From Candidatus Pullilachnospira intestinigallinarum (GTDB lineage: Bacteria > Bacillota > Clostridia > Lachnospirales > Lachnospiraceae), in contig DVIN01000050.1 of assembly GCA_018711275.1 (NCBI GenBank), positions 1-64,000 of the forward strand: 64,000 nucleotides of DNA. The letters are read 5' to 3'. Of this stretch, positions 55,985 through 64,000 are shown piece after piece; positions within the stretch are counted from its first letter, which is position 1, and every line of letters starts with the position of its first letter. The position numbers were made by a program, and so were the translations under genes. A model generated the notes under the pieces. It searched no databases and was not told where the DNA came from. It saw only the letters and a list, made by a program, of their open reading frames with translations.

Positions 55985-58294
55985 ATGAAAAAAATCAATT
56001 TGGGGAAGTTGATTACGAAAAGGGAAAAGGAAAAGAAACCAAAAAGAGAAAAGCATGTGCCTTCCGGTTTTTTTGCGCCCCTCTGGAAGGTGATTGACAA
56101 GAAAAAGACCATGAGGATTCTGAATCTTCTGGCGGTGCCGCTGCAGTTTCTGGGCTGTTGTCTGTTGTATCTGGCGATTGAGGCCATCTCCAGACATTCT
56201 CTGTGGGAGGCCTGGGGCTATATGACGGGAAGTCCGCTGATCTTCCTGTATAACGCCTTTCTGATTTTCATAACCTCCCTGATCGTCTGGCTGTTCAGAC
56301 ATCGGGTATTTGCCAGGATTATGGTGGCGGTTTTCTGGCTGTTTCTGGGCTGTGTCAACGGATTTCTTCTGGCAAACCGGGTGACGCCCTTTACCGGGCC
56401 GGATCTGAAAATGATCACCGATGCGCTGGGAGTGATGAACAAGTATCTGTCCCCGGCGGAGGTGGGACTGGTGGTGGCGGCTTTTGTGGTGCTGCTGATT
56501 CTTCTGGTCTGGCTGTTTTTCAAGGCAGGAAAGTATGAGGGAAAACTCCGGTACTGGCTGAATATTCCGCTGATTCTGGTGGGAATTCTGGCCTTTGCGG
56601 GGACCACAAAGCTGGCGCTGGATAAACGGGTGCTGAGCAATTATTTCGGCAATATTGCCTACGCTTATCAGGATTATGGCTATCCCTACTGTCTGGCTAC
56701 CACGATTTTTGATACGGGTATCAGCGAACCCAATGGATATTCCAGGGAACTGATGGAAGATATTGTGGCCAGCGAGGGCAAGATCAAAGAGACCAGCCAG
56801 GATAATCTGGATGTGAATATCCTGTTTTTGCAGCTGGAAACCTTTATGGATCCCACGGAAATCAATTTTCTGGAATTTTCCGAGGATCCCATCCCCACAT
56901 TCCGGAAGCTTTCCCAGGAATATTCTTCCGGCTATTACAAGGTGCCGGCCGTGGGAGCCGGAACTGCCAACACGGAATTTGAATCCATCACGGGTATGAG
57001 TCTGCGCTACTTCGGAGCCGGTGAGTATCCGTATAAGACGGTGCTGAAGGATGAGACCTGTGAAAGCGCCGCGTATGTGTTGAAAGGGCTGGGATACGGG
57101 ACGCATGCCATCCACAACAATGAGGCGAACTTCTATTCCAGAAAATCCGTATTTTCCAAGCTGGGATTCGATACTTATACCTCAGAGGAATACATGCCGG
57201 ACATCAGTGATACGACGCCCATGGGATGGGTAAAAGATCATATTCTTACGGATGAGATTTTCAAGGCCATGGAATCCACCGAGGAGCCCGATTATGTGTA
57301 TACGATTTCCGTACAGGGCCACGGGGACTATCCCACGGAGCCGGTGCTGGATGATCCCGAGATCACGGTAACCGGGGCCCAGTCCCAGGAGAAAAATTAT
57401 CAGTGGGAATATTATGTAAATCAGCTGCACGAGATGGATAATTTCATCAAGGATCTGACGGACCGCCTTTCTCAGTTTGATGAACGGGTGGTGCTGGTGA
57501 TGTATGGCGACCATCTTCCCACCATGGACCTGAAAGCGGAGGATATGAAGAACCGTTATCTGTTCCAGACCAAATATGTGATCTGGAGCAACTTCGAAAT
57601 GGAAAAACAGGATAAGAATATTGCGGCCTACCAGATGGCGGCAGAGGTGCTTGACCGCCTGGATATCCATGAGGGGACGGTATTCAATTACCATCAGACG
57701 CGTAAGGGAACCAGAAATTATGAACTGGATCTTCAGGCGCTGCAGTACGATATCCTGTATGGAGAACGTTATGTATACGGCGGTGTCAATCCCTTTGAGG
57801 CAACGGATATGCAGCTGGGAGTCTACCCGGCAGTGCTGGAGTCCATCGTGCCGGACGGACCGGACAGCTATTATGTATACGGACAGAACTTCACGGCGTC
57901 CAGTCGTCTGGAGGTCAATAAGGAACTGGCGGAAACCACATATCTGGGACCGGAGCGGCTCCTGGTGCAGAACATAACCCTGGAGGACGGAGATCTGGTG
58001 GATATCGCCACCCAGAGCAACAGTTCCACCAAGCGGGTGCTTTCCAGAGAGGATTCCTATTATTACTACAATCCTGCCGAGGGTGAGACGGAGGCCCGGC
58101 TGGTGCCGGCCGCGCTTTTGACGCCCAGGGATGACGAGGAGGATTCCGCGGACAGTGACGCGGCAGTGCGAAAGGATACGTCAGACAAAACCGCTGACGG
58201 CGAAACGAACGCGGAGAACGCCGAGAACGCCGGGGACGCCGCCGGGGAGGCGGACGGCACGGATCCCGCGGAAACAGATGCCGCTGCGGAATAG
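55985..58294 (+). CDS. LTA-synthase-like sulfatase-fold membrane protein with C-terminal extension
   Basis: A 769-residue protein. After a basic N-tail come about five transmembrane helices (residues 45-215). The extracellular sulfatase-type catalytic domain follows (about 270-590), with nucleophile T330 in GTANTEFES, TGMSLRY, and the metal-site segments YTISVQGHGDYP and VMYGDHLPT. It resembles LTA synthase or related phosphoglycerol transferases that use phosphatidylglycerol. Beyond the usual end lie an IPT/TIG-like beta segment (YYVYGQNFTASSRLEVN, around 625-690) and a Glu/Asp/Ala-rich tail (710-769), which are unusual. GGAGAAGCG precedes the ATG. Confidence 0.9.
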   Translation: MKKINLGKLITKREKEKKPKREKHVPSGFFAPLWKVIDKKKTMRILNLLAVPLQFLGCCLLYLAIEAISRHSLWEAWGYMTGSPLIFLYNAFLIFITSLIVWLFRHRVFARIMVAVFWLFLGCVNGFLLANRVTPFTGPDLKMITDALGVMNKYLSPAEVGLVVAAFVVLLILLVWLFFKAGKYEGKLRYWLNIPLILVGILAFAGTTKLALDKRVLSNYFGNIAYAYQDYGYPYCLATTIFDTGISEPNGYSRELMEDIVASEGKIKETSQDNLDVNILFLQLETFMDPTEINFLEFSEDPIPTFRKLSQEYSSGYYKVPAVGAGTANTEFESITGMSLRYFGAGEYPYKTVLKDETCESAAYVLKGLGYGTHAIHNNEANFYSRKSVFSKLGFDTYTSEEYMPDISDTTPMGWVKDHILTDEIFKAMESTEEPDYVYTISVQGHGDYPTEPVLDDPEITVTGAQSQEKNYQWEYYVNQLHEMDNFIKDLTDRLSQFDERVVLVMYGDHLPTMDLKAEDMKNRYLFQTKYVIWSNFEMEKQDKNIAAYQMAAEVLDRLDIHEGTVFNYHQTRKGTRNYELDLQALQYDILYGERYVYGGVNPFEATDMQLGVYPAVLESIVPDGPDSYYVYGQNFTASSRLEVNKELAETTYLGPERLLVQNITLEDGDLVDIATQSNSSTKRVLSREDSYYYYNPAEGETEARLVPAALLTPRDDEEDSADSDAAVRKDTSDKTADGETNAENAENAGDAAGEADGTDPAETDAAAE

Positions 58295-58372
58295 ACGAAA
58301 GACAGGTATTTCCGGCGTCGCTGTTAAAAAGCAGCGGAAATCCGTCCATCGGCACAGCAAATGATCTGACGG

Positions 58373-58436
58373 ATACCGGCAGTGGACCGGGGCAGACATT
58401 CCCGCAAGGGGAGGCCCTGTCCGCTGCCGGTATTTT
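58373..58436 (+). terminator. Terminator after the LTA-synthase-like gene
   Basis: ATACCGGCAG-T-GGAC pairs with GTCC-G-CTGCCGGTAT, with a further small hairpin in the loop, followed by TTT. The 366-base gap to folC otherwise contains only the folC promoter. Confidence 0.75.
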
Positions 58437-58545
58437 CCGCTCAGAAGAGGAAAATTTCTGCCCGTTTGCCGCAAAAATCATGGGAAATACGGAAAAACAG
58501 CCCGCAATTTGCCAAAAAAGCCAGTGAAAAACATTCGTTTGGGGC

Positions 58546-58573
58546 TGGACAAGTTTCCCGGCTATTATATAAT
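58546..58573 (+). promoter_or_regulatory. Promoter of folC
   Basis: TGGACA (58546-58551) and TATAAT (58568-58573), 16-base spacer, about 90 bases before the start codon. Confidence 0.65.
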
Positions 58574-58660
58574 GGAGAAGAGCCGGAAAATATGGGGGCA
58601 GGCCGGTACGGACCTCATCCTTTCTTCCGGACAAATACGCGAGACAAAGTGGTGACGAAA

Positions 58661-59968
58661 TTGAATTATAAAGAAGCAGCAGATTATATTGAAGAGATAC
58701 CGAAATTTACAGAGAAAAATCCTCTGGACCATACCCGTGCCCTTCTGGCACGGCTGGGTAATCCCCAGAACAGGATGAAAGTGATTCATGTGGCGGGAAC
58801 CAACGGAAAGGGCAGCGTATGCGCCTATCTGGACGCTATGCTGAGAGAAGGCGGATATAAGGTGGGACTGTTTACCTCGCCCCATCTGGTGAAGGTGAAT
58901 GAGCGGTTCAAAATCAACGGGGAGATGGTTTCCGACCAGGTATTTTTGGATGCGTTTGTCCGGGTGATGGATATCATCCGGCAGGCACGCCAGGAAGGTC
59001 TGGAACATCCCAGCTATTTTGAAACCCTGTTTCTGATGGGGATGGTGATTTTTTCCGAGGCACAGGTGGATTATCTGGTCCTGGAGACGGGACTGGGCGG
59101 AAGACTGGATGCCACCAACACGGTGGAACGCCCGCTGGCCTGCATCATTACTTCCATCAGTCTGGACCATGTGGAATATCTGGGGAATACCATTCCCGAG
59201 ATTGCCGGTGAGAAGGCCGGAATCATCAAACCTCAGGTACCGGTGATCTATGACGGCCATGTGCCGGAGGCATCCGCGGTGATCGAAAAAAGGGCCGCCC
59301 GGCTGGGAAGTCCTGCCTACGCGCTTACGGAGGACATGTACGAAATGGTCAGCAATACCAGAGAGGGCATTGATTTTTCCTTTCATTGCCGGTATTATAA
59401 TACTGTTACCATTTCCATTCCGTATATCGCGGCATACCAGATGATGAATGCGTCTCTGGCGTTTTTTACCATGGAACTTCTCAGGAAGGAGCATGGAATT
59501 CCGGTGGAAACTCTGATCCGGGGAATTGGCCGGACGCACTGGGAAGGCAGAATGGAAACCATTCTGCCGGGCGTGATTGTGGATGGAGCCCACAACGCGG
59601 ACGGCATCCGCAGATTCGTGGAGACCGCCTGCCATTTCCGCAGGGACAACGAGATTACGCTGCTGTTTTCCGCTGTCAGCGATAAGAACTACCGGGAAAT
59701 GATCCGGACCGTATGCGAGAGTATCCGGCCCCGGGCGGTGGTGGCCACCCAGATCTGGGGAAGCAGAATTGTGCCGGCCGATGAGCTGGCGGAGCTGTTC
59801 CGAACATTCGGATGTCCCCGGACAGAGGCGATCGGCGATGTGGGAGAAGCTTTTGAGAGAGCCTGCGCTCTGAAGGGAGACGGAATGTTGTTCTGTGTGG
59901 GTTCTCTGTACCTGGTGGGGGAGATTAAAGAGTATCTGAACAGACGGAAGGCCCGGACGGATGCCTGA
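58661..59968 (+). CDS. folC: Folylpolyglutamate / dihydrofolate synthase
   Basis: A 435-residue cytosolic Mur-ligase-family enzyme that adds glutamate to folates. The P-loop is HVAGTNGKGSVCAYLDAM. LFTSPHLVKVNERFKING, LVLETGLGGRLDATN, ITSISLDHVEYLGNT and DGAHNADGIRRF are all family signatures. The start is not ATG. I prefer TTG at 58661 (MNYKEAADYIEEIPKF, 5 bases after AAGTGGTGA), with GTG 58649 and 58652 as alternatives. It heads a short run with a 49-residue protein and the zinc-ribbon TPR protein. Confidence 0.94.
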   Translation: MNYKEAADYIEEIPKFTEKNPLDHTRALLARLGNPQNRMKVIHVAGTNGKGSVCAYLDAMLREGGYKVGLFTSPHLVKVNERFKINGEMVSDQVFLDAFVRVMDIIRQARQEGLEHPSYFETLFLMGMVIFSEAQVDYLVLETGLGGRLDATNTVERPLACIITSISLDHVEYLGNTIPEIAGEKAGIIKPQVPVIYDGHVPEASAVIEKRAARLGSPAYALTEDMYEMVSNTREGIDFSFHCRYYNTVTISIPYIAAYQMMNASLAFFTMELLRKEHGIPVETLIRGIGRTHWEGRMETILPGVIVDGAHNADGIRRFVETACHFRRDNEITLLFSAVSDKNYREMIRTVCESIRPRAVVATQIWGSRIVPADELAELFRTFGCPRTEAIGDVGEAFERACALKGDGMLFCVGSLYLVGEIKEYLNRRKARTDA

Positions 59969-60004
59969 TAGCGGCGCGCGGGTCCGGAAAGAGGAGCAGA
60001 TTGC

Positions 60005-60154
60005 ATGATTAATTACGAAGAAGAATTGAAAAAGTTCAAACCCTGTCTGGATGTGGATGAGGTGGAGAGCGCCATCTATACCAGGGATATCACGGATATC
60101 GTGGATGTCCTGAAAGAGATGCTGAAGACAGAGGGCCAGAAAAAGAAAGAGTAA
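60005..60154 (+). CDS. Conserved-looking 49-residue acidic protein
   Basis: A small, highly charged protein with no transmembrane segment: MINYEEELKKFKPCLDVDEV continuing to ITDIVDVLKEMLKT and a Lys-rich end. It is probably helical. AGAGGAGCAGATTGC precedes the ATG at good spacing. It starts 36 bases after folC and ends 10 bases before the TPR gene, so it is part of that operon. I do not recognise a named family, and it could be a protein partner of the TPR protein (inference). Confidence 0.7.
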   Translation: MINYEEELKKFKPCLDVDEVESAIYTRDITDIVDVLKEMLKTEGQKKKE

Positions 60155-60164
60155 GGGGTATTGG

Positions 60165-61679
60165 ATGAACTGTATGAATTGCGGAGCTCTGCTGAACGAT
60201 TCGCCGTACTGCCCCAGCTGCGGGTTTGATGTGGAGGTGCAGAAAAAGATCTGGCACCTGTCCAACCTGTATTACAATCAGGGGCTGGAAAAGGCGGAGA
60301 TCAGGGATCTTTCGGGAGCCATTGATCTGCTGAAGCGGAGCCTGAAGTTTAACAAACTGAATATTCAGGCCAGAAACCTTCTGGGACTGGTGTATTTTGA
60401 GACGGGGGAGGCCGTGGCGGCACTCAGTGAGTGGGTGATCAGCAAAAATATCATGCCGGAGGGGAACATTGCTTCCGATTACATAGACCGGCTGCAGGCC
60501 AATGCCAACAAACTGGATGTGATCAACCAGACCATCAAAAAATACAATGAATGTCTGTCCTGCTGCCGGAAGGGCAGTGAGGATGTGGCGGTGATTCAGC
60601 TGAAAAAGATTCTTGTGCAGAATCCCAAGCTGATCAAGGCATACCATCTGCTGGCTCTGATTTATCTGAAAAACGAGTCCTATGAGAAGGCCAGAAAAAT
60701 TCTGAAAAAAGCAGCCAGAATCGACCGGACCAATTCCACGACGCTGCGGTTTCTGAAAGAGGTGGATGAACAGACGGGAACCACGACCTCTCTGGAACCC
60801 CGGCGCTGGGGATTTGCGACCAGGGAAAAGGAGGAGCAGCCAAGGGGACAGTCCGTGGCCTATATGGCGGATAATGAAGTGATTATCCAGCCGCCCACGT
60901 TCCGGGAAAGCTCCATGGCGGCCACGCTTCTGAATCTGGGCGTGGGATTCCTGGTGGGAGCCTGTCTGGTCTGGTTTTTGATGGTTCCGGCTAATACGCA
61001 GCGGATCAACCGGGAAGCCAACGAGAAGGTGACGGAATACAGCAACACCATGGCGAGCCAGGCGGCGGAGCTGACCAGGATGGAGGAACAGATCGCAGAG
61101 TCGGAGGAAACCGTTTCCTCCGCCCAGGATCAGATCGCCCAGGCCCAGGAACAGGTGACCAGCTATGAAAATCTGATTAAGGCGTATAATTCTTATCAGA
61201 GCGGAGAGTACACGGCGGCGGCCAACGTGATGCAGAATATCGACGCGGATCTTCTGGGCGTGGACGCCAGAGAAATCTATGATACGATTTATTCCAATAT
61301 TCAGTCCACCATGCGGCGGACGCTGAAGTCCCAGGGAGAACAGGCCTTTTATCAGAAAAACTATGACGAGGCGATCAGCGCGCTGACCCAGGCCATGGAG
61401 ATCGACGATACGGATTATGAGACGCTGAATCTGCTGGCTCATTCCTACCGCCTGAACGGAAATTATGACCAGGCGGTGGAAATTTTCCAGAAGATCGTGG
61501 ATACCTTCCCGGGAACGCGCAGGGCTACGGACGCACAGCGTTATATCGACAATGGCGGCCATGGATTTGACGATCTGGAAAACGACAGTTCCGCGGATAC
61601 TTCCGGCGCCGGTCAGAACAGTGGGAACAGCCGGACTTCCTCCGGGGAAGAAACTACGGAGGATACGGTGGAACAATAA
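60165..61679 (+). CDS. Zinc-ribbon and TPR membrane protein
   Basis: A 504-residue protein. The N-terminal zinc ribbon is CMNCGALLNDSPYCPSCGF (CxxC...CxxC). TPR-like repeats cover about 30-200. One transmembrane helix lies near 250-270 (LLNLGVGFLVGACLVWFL). A coiled coil follows (about 285-335), then a second TPR set (about 340-460) with GEQAFYQKNYDEAISALTQA, and a Ser/Thr/Asp-rich tail. This gives a cytosolic N-half and probably an extracytoplasmic C-half. The role is unknown, and TPRs suggest a scaffold. AAGGGG lies 6 bases before the ATG. A strong terminator follows. Confidence 0.85.
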   Translation: MNCMNCGALLNDSPYCPSCGFDVEVQKKIWHLSNLYYNQGLEKAEIRDLSGAIDLLKRSLKFNKLNIQARNLLGLVYFETGEAVAALSEWVISKNIMPEGNIASDYIDRLQANANKLDVINQTIKKYNECLSCCRKGSEDVAVIQLKKILVQNPKLIKAYHLLALIYLKNESYEKARKILKKAARIDRTNSTTLRFLKEVDEQTGTTTSLEPRRWGFATREKEEQPRGQSVAYMADNEVIIQPPTFRESSMAATLLNLGVGFLVGACLVWFLMVPANTQRINREANEKVTEYSNTMASQAAELTRMEEQIAESEETVSSAQDQIAQAQEQVTSYENLIKAYNSYQSGEYTAAANVMQNIDADLLGVDAREIYDTIYSNIQSTMRRTLKSQGEQAFYQKNYDEAISALTQAMEIDDTDYETLNLLAHSYRLNGNYDQAVEIFQKIVDTFPGTRRATDAQRYIDNGGHGFDDLENDSSADTSGAGQNSGNSRTSSGEETTEDTVEQ

Positions 61680-61704
61680 AAAGAACCATGTGGGAGAAAC
61701 CTCC

Positions 61705-61746
61705 AAAATGAGGATATGCATTGGATGCATATCCTCATTTTGATTT
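61705..61746 (+). terminator. Terminator before the spoIIA operon
   Basis: AAAATGAGGATATGCA pairs with TGCATATCCTCATTTT, a perfect 16-bp stem with a TTGGA loop, followed by GATTTT. The stem is A/T-flanked and could work in both directions. Confidence 0.9.
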
Positions 61747-61795
61747 TACGGAAGACGGCAGGCAGATGGAAAAGAAGGGAAAGGACGTGGAAAGA

Positions 61796-62128
61796 ATGGA
61801 ACAATTTCAGGTAAAACAGCGGACGCTTGTGATCCGGATGCCCAGGGAGCTGGATCACCATACGGCAGAACAGATCCGTCGGAAGGCGGACCGGATGATC
61901 GCATCGGAGAATATCAGCTGGGTAGAGTTCGATTTCAGAGATACGGATTTCATGGACAGCTCCGGAGTCGGGGTGATCATGGGAAGGTATCAGACGGTGA
62001 GACTTCTGGGGGGAGGCGTGGCGGCCACTCATGTAAATGACCGGATCTGGCGGGTACTTCAGCTGTCCGGGCTTACCAGACTGATTGATGTGAGAAGGGA
62101 AAAAATGTGGAACAGGGAGAATGAATAG
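61796..62128 (+). CDS. spoIIAA: Anti-sigma-F factor antagonist SpoIIAA
   Basis: A 110-residue STAS-domain protein that, when dephosphorylated in the forespore, binds SpoIIAB and frees sigma F. The phosphorylation site is in FMDSSGVGVIMGRY (Ser55/Ser56, the second Ser aligning with the known site). I use ATG 61796, giving the usual N-terminus MEQFQVKQRTLVIRMPRELD. ATG 61766 and 61721 are upstream, the latter inside the terminator. It lies 15 bases before spoIIAB. A sigma-H promoter is expected, but I could not see a convincing one. Confidence 0.93.
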   Translation: MEQFQVKQRTLVIRMPRELDHHTAEQIRRKADRMIASENISWVEFDFRDTDFMDSSGVGVIMGRYQTVRLLGGGVAATHVNDRIWRVLQLSGLTRLIDVRREKMWNRENE

Positions 62129-62143
62129 GGGGATAGGAATACC

Positions 62144-62587
62144 ATGGAAAACGGCAATGAAATGAAGATTATATTTGACAGCAGATCCTGTAATGAAAGT
62201 TTTGTGCGGGTGGCTGTGGCTGCTTTCTGTACGCAGCTGAATCCCACGCTGGAGGAGGTGGCGGATATTAAAACAGCGGTGTCGGAGGCGGTGACCAACG
62301 CCATCATTCACGGATATGACAATCAGGTGAAAAAGGTGGAGATTTCCTGCAGAATTGAAAAGAGGACGCTGTATGTGGAAGTCACCGACCGGGGAAAGGG
62401 TATTGCGGATGTGGCGAAGGCCATGGAACCCCTCTATACCACCCGGCCGGAACTGGACCGGTCCGGCATGGGATTCGCCTTTATGGAGGCCTTTATGGAT
62501 GAGGTGCAGGTGGAATCCAGGGTAGGGGAAGGAACCACCGTCCGCATGAGGAAAAACGTGGGAAGCGGAAGCCGTCCTTTTGCGTAG
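62144..62587 (+). CDS. spoIIAB: Anti-sigma-F factor SpoIIAB
   Basis: A 147-residue GHKL-type serine kinase that holds sigma F inactive and phosphorylates SpoIIAA. The ATP site is seen in ADIKTAVSEAVTNAIIHGYD (N box), VTDRGKGI (G1) and RSGMGFAFMEAFMDEV (G2). The order spoIIAA-spoIIAB-sigF is the classical spoIIA operon. GGGGGATAGG precedes the ATG at 62144. It lies 64 bases before sigF. Confidence 0.95.
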   Translation: MENGNEMKIIFDSRSCNESFVRVAVAAFCTQLNPTLEEVADIKTAVSEAVTNAIIHGYDNQVKKVEISCRIEKRTLYVEVTDRGKGIADVAKAMEPLYTTRPELDRSGMGFAFMEAFMDEVQVESRVGEGTTVRMRKNVGSGSRPFA

Positions 62588-62651
62588 GACGCCCGCCGGG
62601 ACCCGGCCGAAAACGGAAGGCCGGCATTTTTAGAAAGTAGCAGGAGGTCAT

Positions 62652-63368
62652 ATGGAGCATACGCTTACCCTGATAACGTTGGCACACCAGGGGGATAAAG
62701 CGGCGAGAGATACTCTGATTGAAGAAAATATCGGTCTGGTCTGGAGCATTGTCCGACGGTTTCAGAACCGGGGCGTGGAGACGGAGGATCTGTTTCAGAT
62801 TGGAAGTATCGGACTGATCAAGGCAGTGGACAAATTTGATCCCTCCTATGAGGTACAGTTTTCCACCTATGCGGTACCCATGATTGCCGGAGAGATCCGG
62901 CGCTTTCTCCGGGATGACGGCATGCTGAAGGTGAGCCGTTCTCTGAAAGAACTGGCAGGACGGATTTACAGTACAAAGGACGCGCTGGAAAAAAAGAACG
63001 GACGGGAGCCCACGCTGTTCGAGGTGGCAGACGAGCTGGGCGTTTCTCAGGAGGATCTGGTGTTGGCCATGGAAGCTCAGACGCAGGTGGAATCTCTCCA
63101 GCAGGTGATTTATCAGGGGGAAGGCAGCGACATCTCCCTGATGGACAAACTGGAGGAGGAAGAAAACCAGAGCGAACAGGTGGTGGACCGGCTGCTTCTG
63201 GAGGAGGTGCTGAAGTCTCTGGAGGGCAGAGAGCGGCAGCTGATCTATATGCGCTATTTTCAGGAAAAAACCCAGGCGGTGATTGCCCGTCAACTGGGAA
63301 TCTCCCAGGTTCAGGTTTCCCGTCTGGAAAAAAAGATATTGGGGAAGCTGCGGAAAAAAATCACATAA
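62652..63368 (+). CDS. sigF: Forespore RNA polymerase sigma factor SigF
   Basis: A 238-residue sigma-70-family factor for early forespore transcription. Region 2 contains ENIGLVWSIVRRFQNRGVET and EDLFQIGSIGLIKAVDKFD followed by FSTYAVPMIAGEIRRFLRDDG. Region 3 has GREPTLFEVADELGVS. Region 4 ends ARQLGISQVQVSRLEKKIL. AGGAGGTCAT precedes the ATG. Short length and operon position identify SigF rather than SigG. Confidence 0.95.
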   Translation: MEHTLTLITLAHQGDKAARDTLIEENIGLVWSIVRRFQNRGVETEDLFQIGSIGLIKAVDKFDPSYEVQFSTYAVPMIAGEIRRFLRDDGMLKVSRSLKELAGRIYSTKDALEKKNGREPTLFEVADELGVSQEDLVLAMEAQTQVESLQQVIYQGEGSDISLMDKLEEEENQSEQVVDRLLLEEVLKSLEGRERQLIYMRYFQEKTQAVIARQLGISQVQVSRLEKKILGKLRKKIT

Positions 63369-63433
63369 GATCGGGAAAACGGGCCATACTATTCCCAGAG
63401 AAAAAAGGGCAGCCGGAAAGGAGTGTGAGCGGT

Positions 63434-63574
63434 ATGGGGCGTGAGAAAAAACGGCTCATCTGCGTCATATCTTTTGCATGTCTGGTCATGATGACATCCG
63501 TTTCCTGTTCCGGAAAGGGATCCGGGGCGCTGCCCCGGGGTACTCTGGTATGGGAGGAGGAAACCAATGAGTGA
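63434..63574 (+). CDS. Tiny predicted lipoprotein between sigF and spoVAA
   Basis: A 46-residue frame: a basic N-tail MGREKKRL, a hydrophobic stretch, and the lipobox-like MMTSVSC with Cys at residue 23, then a short polar tail. GGAAAGGAGTGTGAGC lies upstream, giving a plausible ribosome binding site. It overlaps the spoVAA start by eight bases (ATGAGTGA arrangement), suggesting translational coupling. I know no family for it. It could be a spore-envelope lipoprotein, or an unselected frame. Confidence 0.55.
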   Translation: MGREKKRLICVISFACLVMMTSVSCSGKGSGALPRGTLVWEEETNE

Positions 63575-64000
63575 GACATTGTATATCCAGACGGACAAAA
63601 ATATGCAGGTTACTTCGGAAAAGGTGCACCTTATGGATATCGCGCAGCTTTCCTGTTCGGATTCCCGCATTCTCAACCGGTGCAGGGTTCTGAAGGTGGC
63701 GTCGCTGCCGGCGGGAAAGTATGGCCGGTATCCGGTTTCCATCATCGAGGTGATCAGGAAAATTCAGCAGGCGGAAAAAAATCTGGAGATTGTTCATGTG
63801 GGGGAGGCGGAATTTCTTCTCACTTATACGGCTTTGGAGAAAAAAGGACAGGCGGCAGCCTGGATAAAAACCATCTTTGTCTGCCTGCTGACATTTTTCG
63901 GGACCATGTTTTCCATTATGACGTTCAACACGGATGTGGATGTGGAAGGGCTGTTTGAACAGATTCATACGCAGTTTACCGGAAAGCCCTCCGACGGGTT
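63567..64000 (+). CDS. spoVAA: Stage V sporulation protein AA, N-terminal part (cut by window edge)
   Basis: At least 144 codons, open to the end of the window. It begins MSETLYIQTDKNMQVTSEKV, has an N-terminal soluble domain, and a transmembrane helix near WIKTIFVCLLTFFGTMFSIMTF (about residues 99-122) followed by NTDVDVEGLF. This matches SpoVAA, the first protein of the SpoVA channel complex that moves dipicolinic acid in spores. GGGAGGAGGAAACC precedes the ATG at 63567. As in other Clostridia, spoVA genes follow the spoIIA operon. Confidence 0.9.
   Translation, partial: MSETLYIQTDKNMQVTSEKVHLMDIAQLSCSDSRILNRCRVLKVASLPAGKYGRYPVSIIEVIRKIQQAEKNLEIVHVGEAEFLLTYTALEKKGQAAAWIKTIFVCLLTFFGTMFSIMTFNTDVDVEGLFEQIHTQFTGKPSDG

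Overview
The window looks like the chromosome of a spore-forming Gram-positive gut anaerobe of the Clostridia, most likely a Lachnospiraceae (Blautia/Dorea-like; genus not certain). The basis is a SpoIIAA-SpoIIAB-SigF-SpoVA cluster, a T-box before valS, formate-tetrahydrofolate ligase behind a ZTP riboswitch, AGGAGG-type ribosome binding sites, TTGACA-17-TATAAT promoters, and several protein families typical of that group (DUF4250, DUF2975/HTH pairs, Rpn nuclease, CmpB-like membrane protein). Almost all genes are on the + strand. The exceptions are the cut fhs gene at the left edge and one HTH/DUF2975 pair.

Layout. 1-1.5 kb: fhs (-) with a ZTP riboswitch, divergent from moaC. 1.7-3.1 kb: secreted NlpC/P60 cell-wall hydrolase with a Ser/Asn-rich linker. 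3.2-8.8 kb: APH-like kinase, OmpR-type two-component system and a three-gene ABC exporter. 9-17 kb: class-B DnaJ, a YczE/YitT-like membrane protein, a GntR-controlled ABC exporter, the HTH/DUF2975 pair, a GNAT remnant, clpB, DUF4250 and a CmpB-like protein. 18.3-27 kb: a MarR-headed cluster of DUF1538 permease, tandem-PII protein, NRAMP-fold transporter lacking the canonical metal-ligand motifs, pxpB, pxpC, accB, accC and pxpA. It looks like a 5-oxoproline (pyroglutamate) uptake and hydrolysis system with its own biotin carboxylase parts. 27.1-27.8 kb: RelB/YoeB toxin-antitoxin pair with a frameshifted toxin. 27.9-49 kb: a mannose-glycan utilisation locus (GH125, DUF4432 epimerase-like protein, YesM/YesN sensor pair, membrane-anchored binding protein, carbohydrate ABC importer without its ATPase, GH38 alpha-mannosidase, GH2 beta-mannosidase, GH2 beta-galactosidase) with an Rpn-family nuclease gene inside it. 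49-52.7 kb: large MacB-type ABC/permease fusion behind a leader hairpin. 52.8-64 kb: T-box/valS, an LTA-synthase-like protein with a C-terminal extension, folC, a zinc-ribbon/TPR protein, spoIIAA-spoIIAB-sigF, a tiny lipoprotein and spoVAA, which is cut by the right edge.

How it fits together. The glycan locus could import mannose-rich oligosaccharides of N-glycan or mannan type and cleave them inside the cell, because none of its glycosidases has a signal peptide. The Pxp cluster could take up 5-oxoproline and convert it to glutamate. Cis-elements not visible as genes include the ZTP riboswitch, the valine T-box with GTA specifier, a degenerate CIRCE operator, a start-site element shared by dnaJ and clpB, palindromic operators at the GntR, MarR and HTH promoters, and a leader element of about 20 bp shared by fhs, the MarR gene and pxpA. 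No rRNA, tRNA or CRISPR array was seen.
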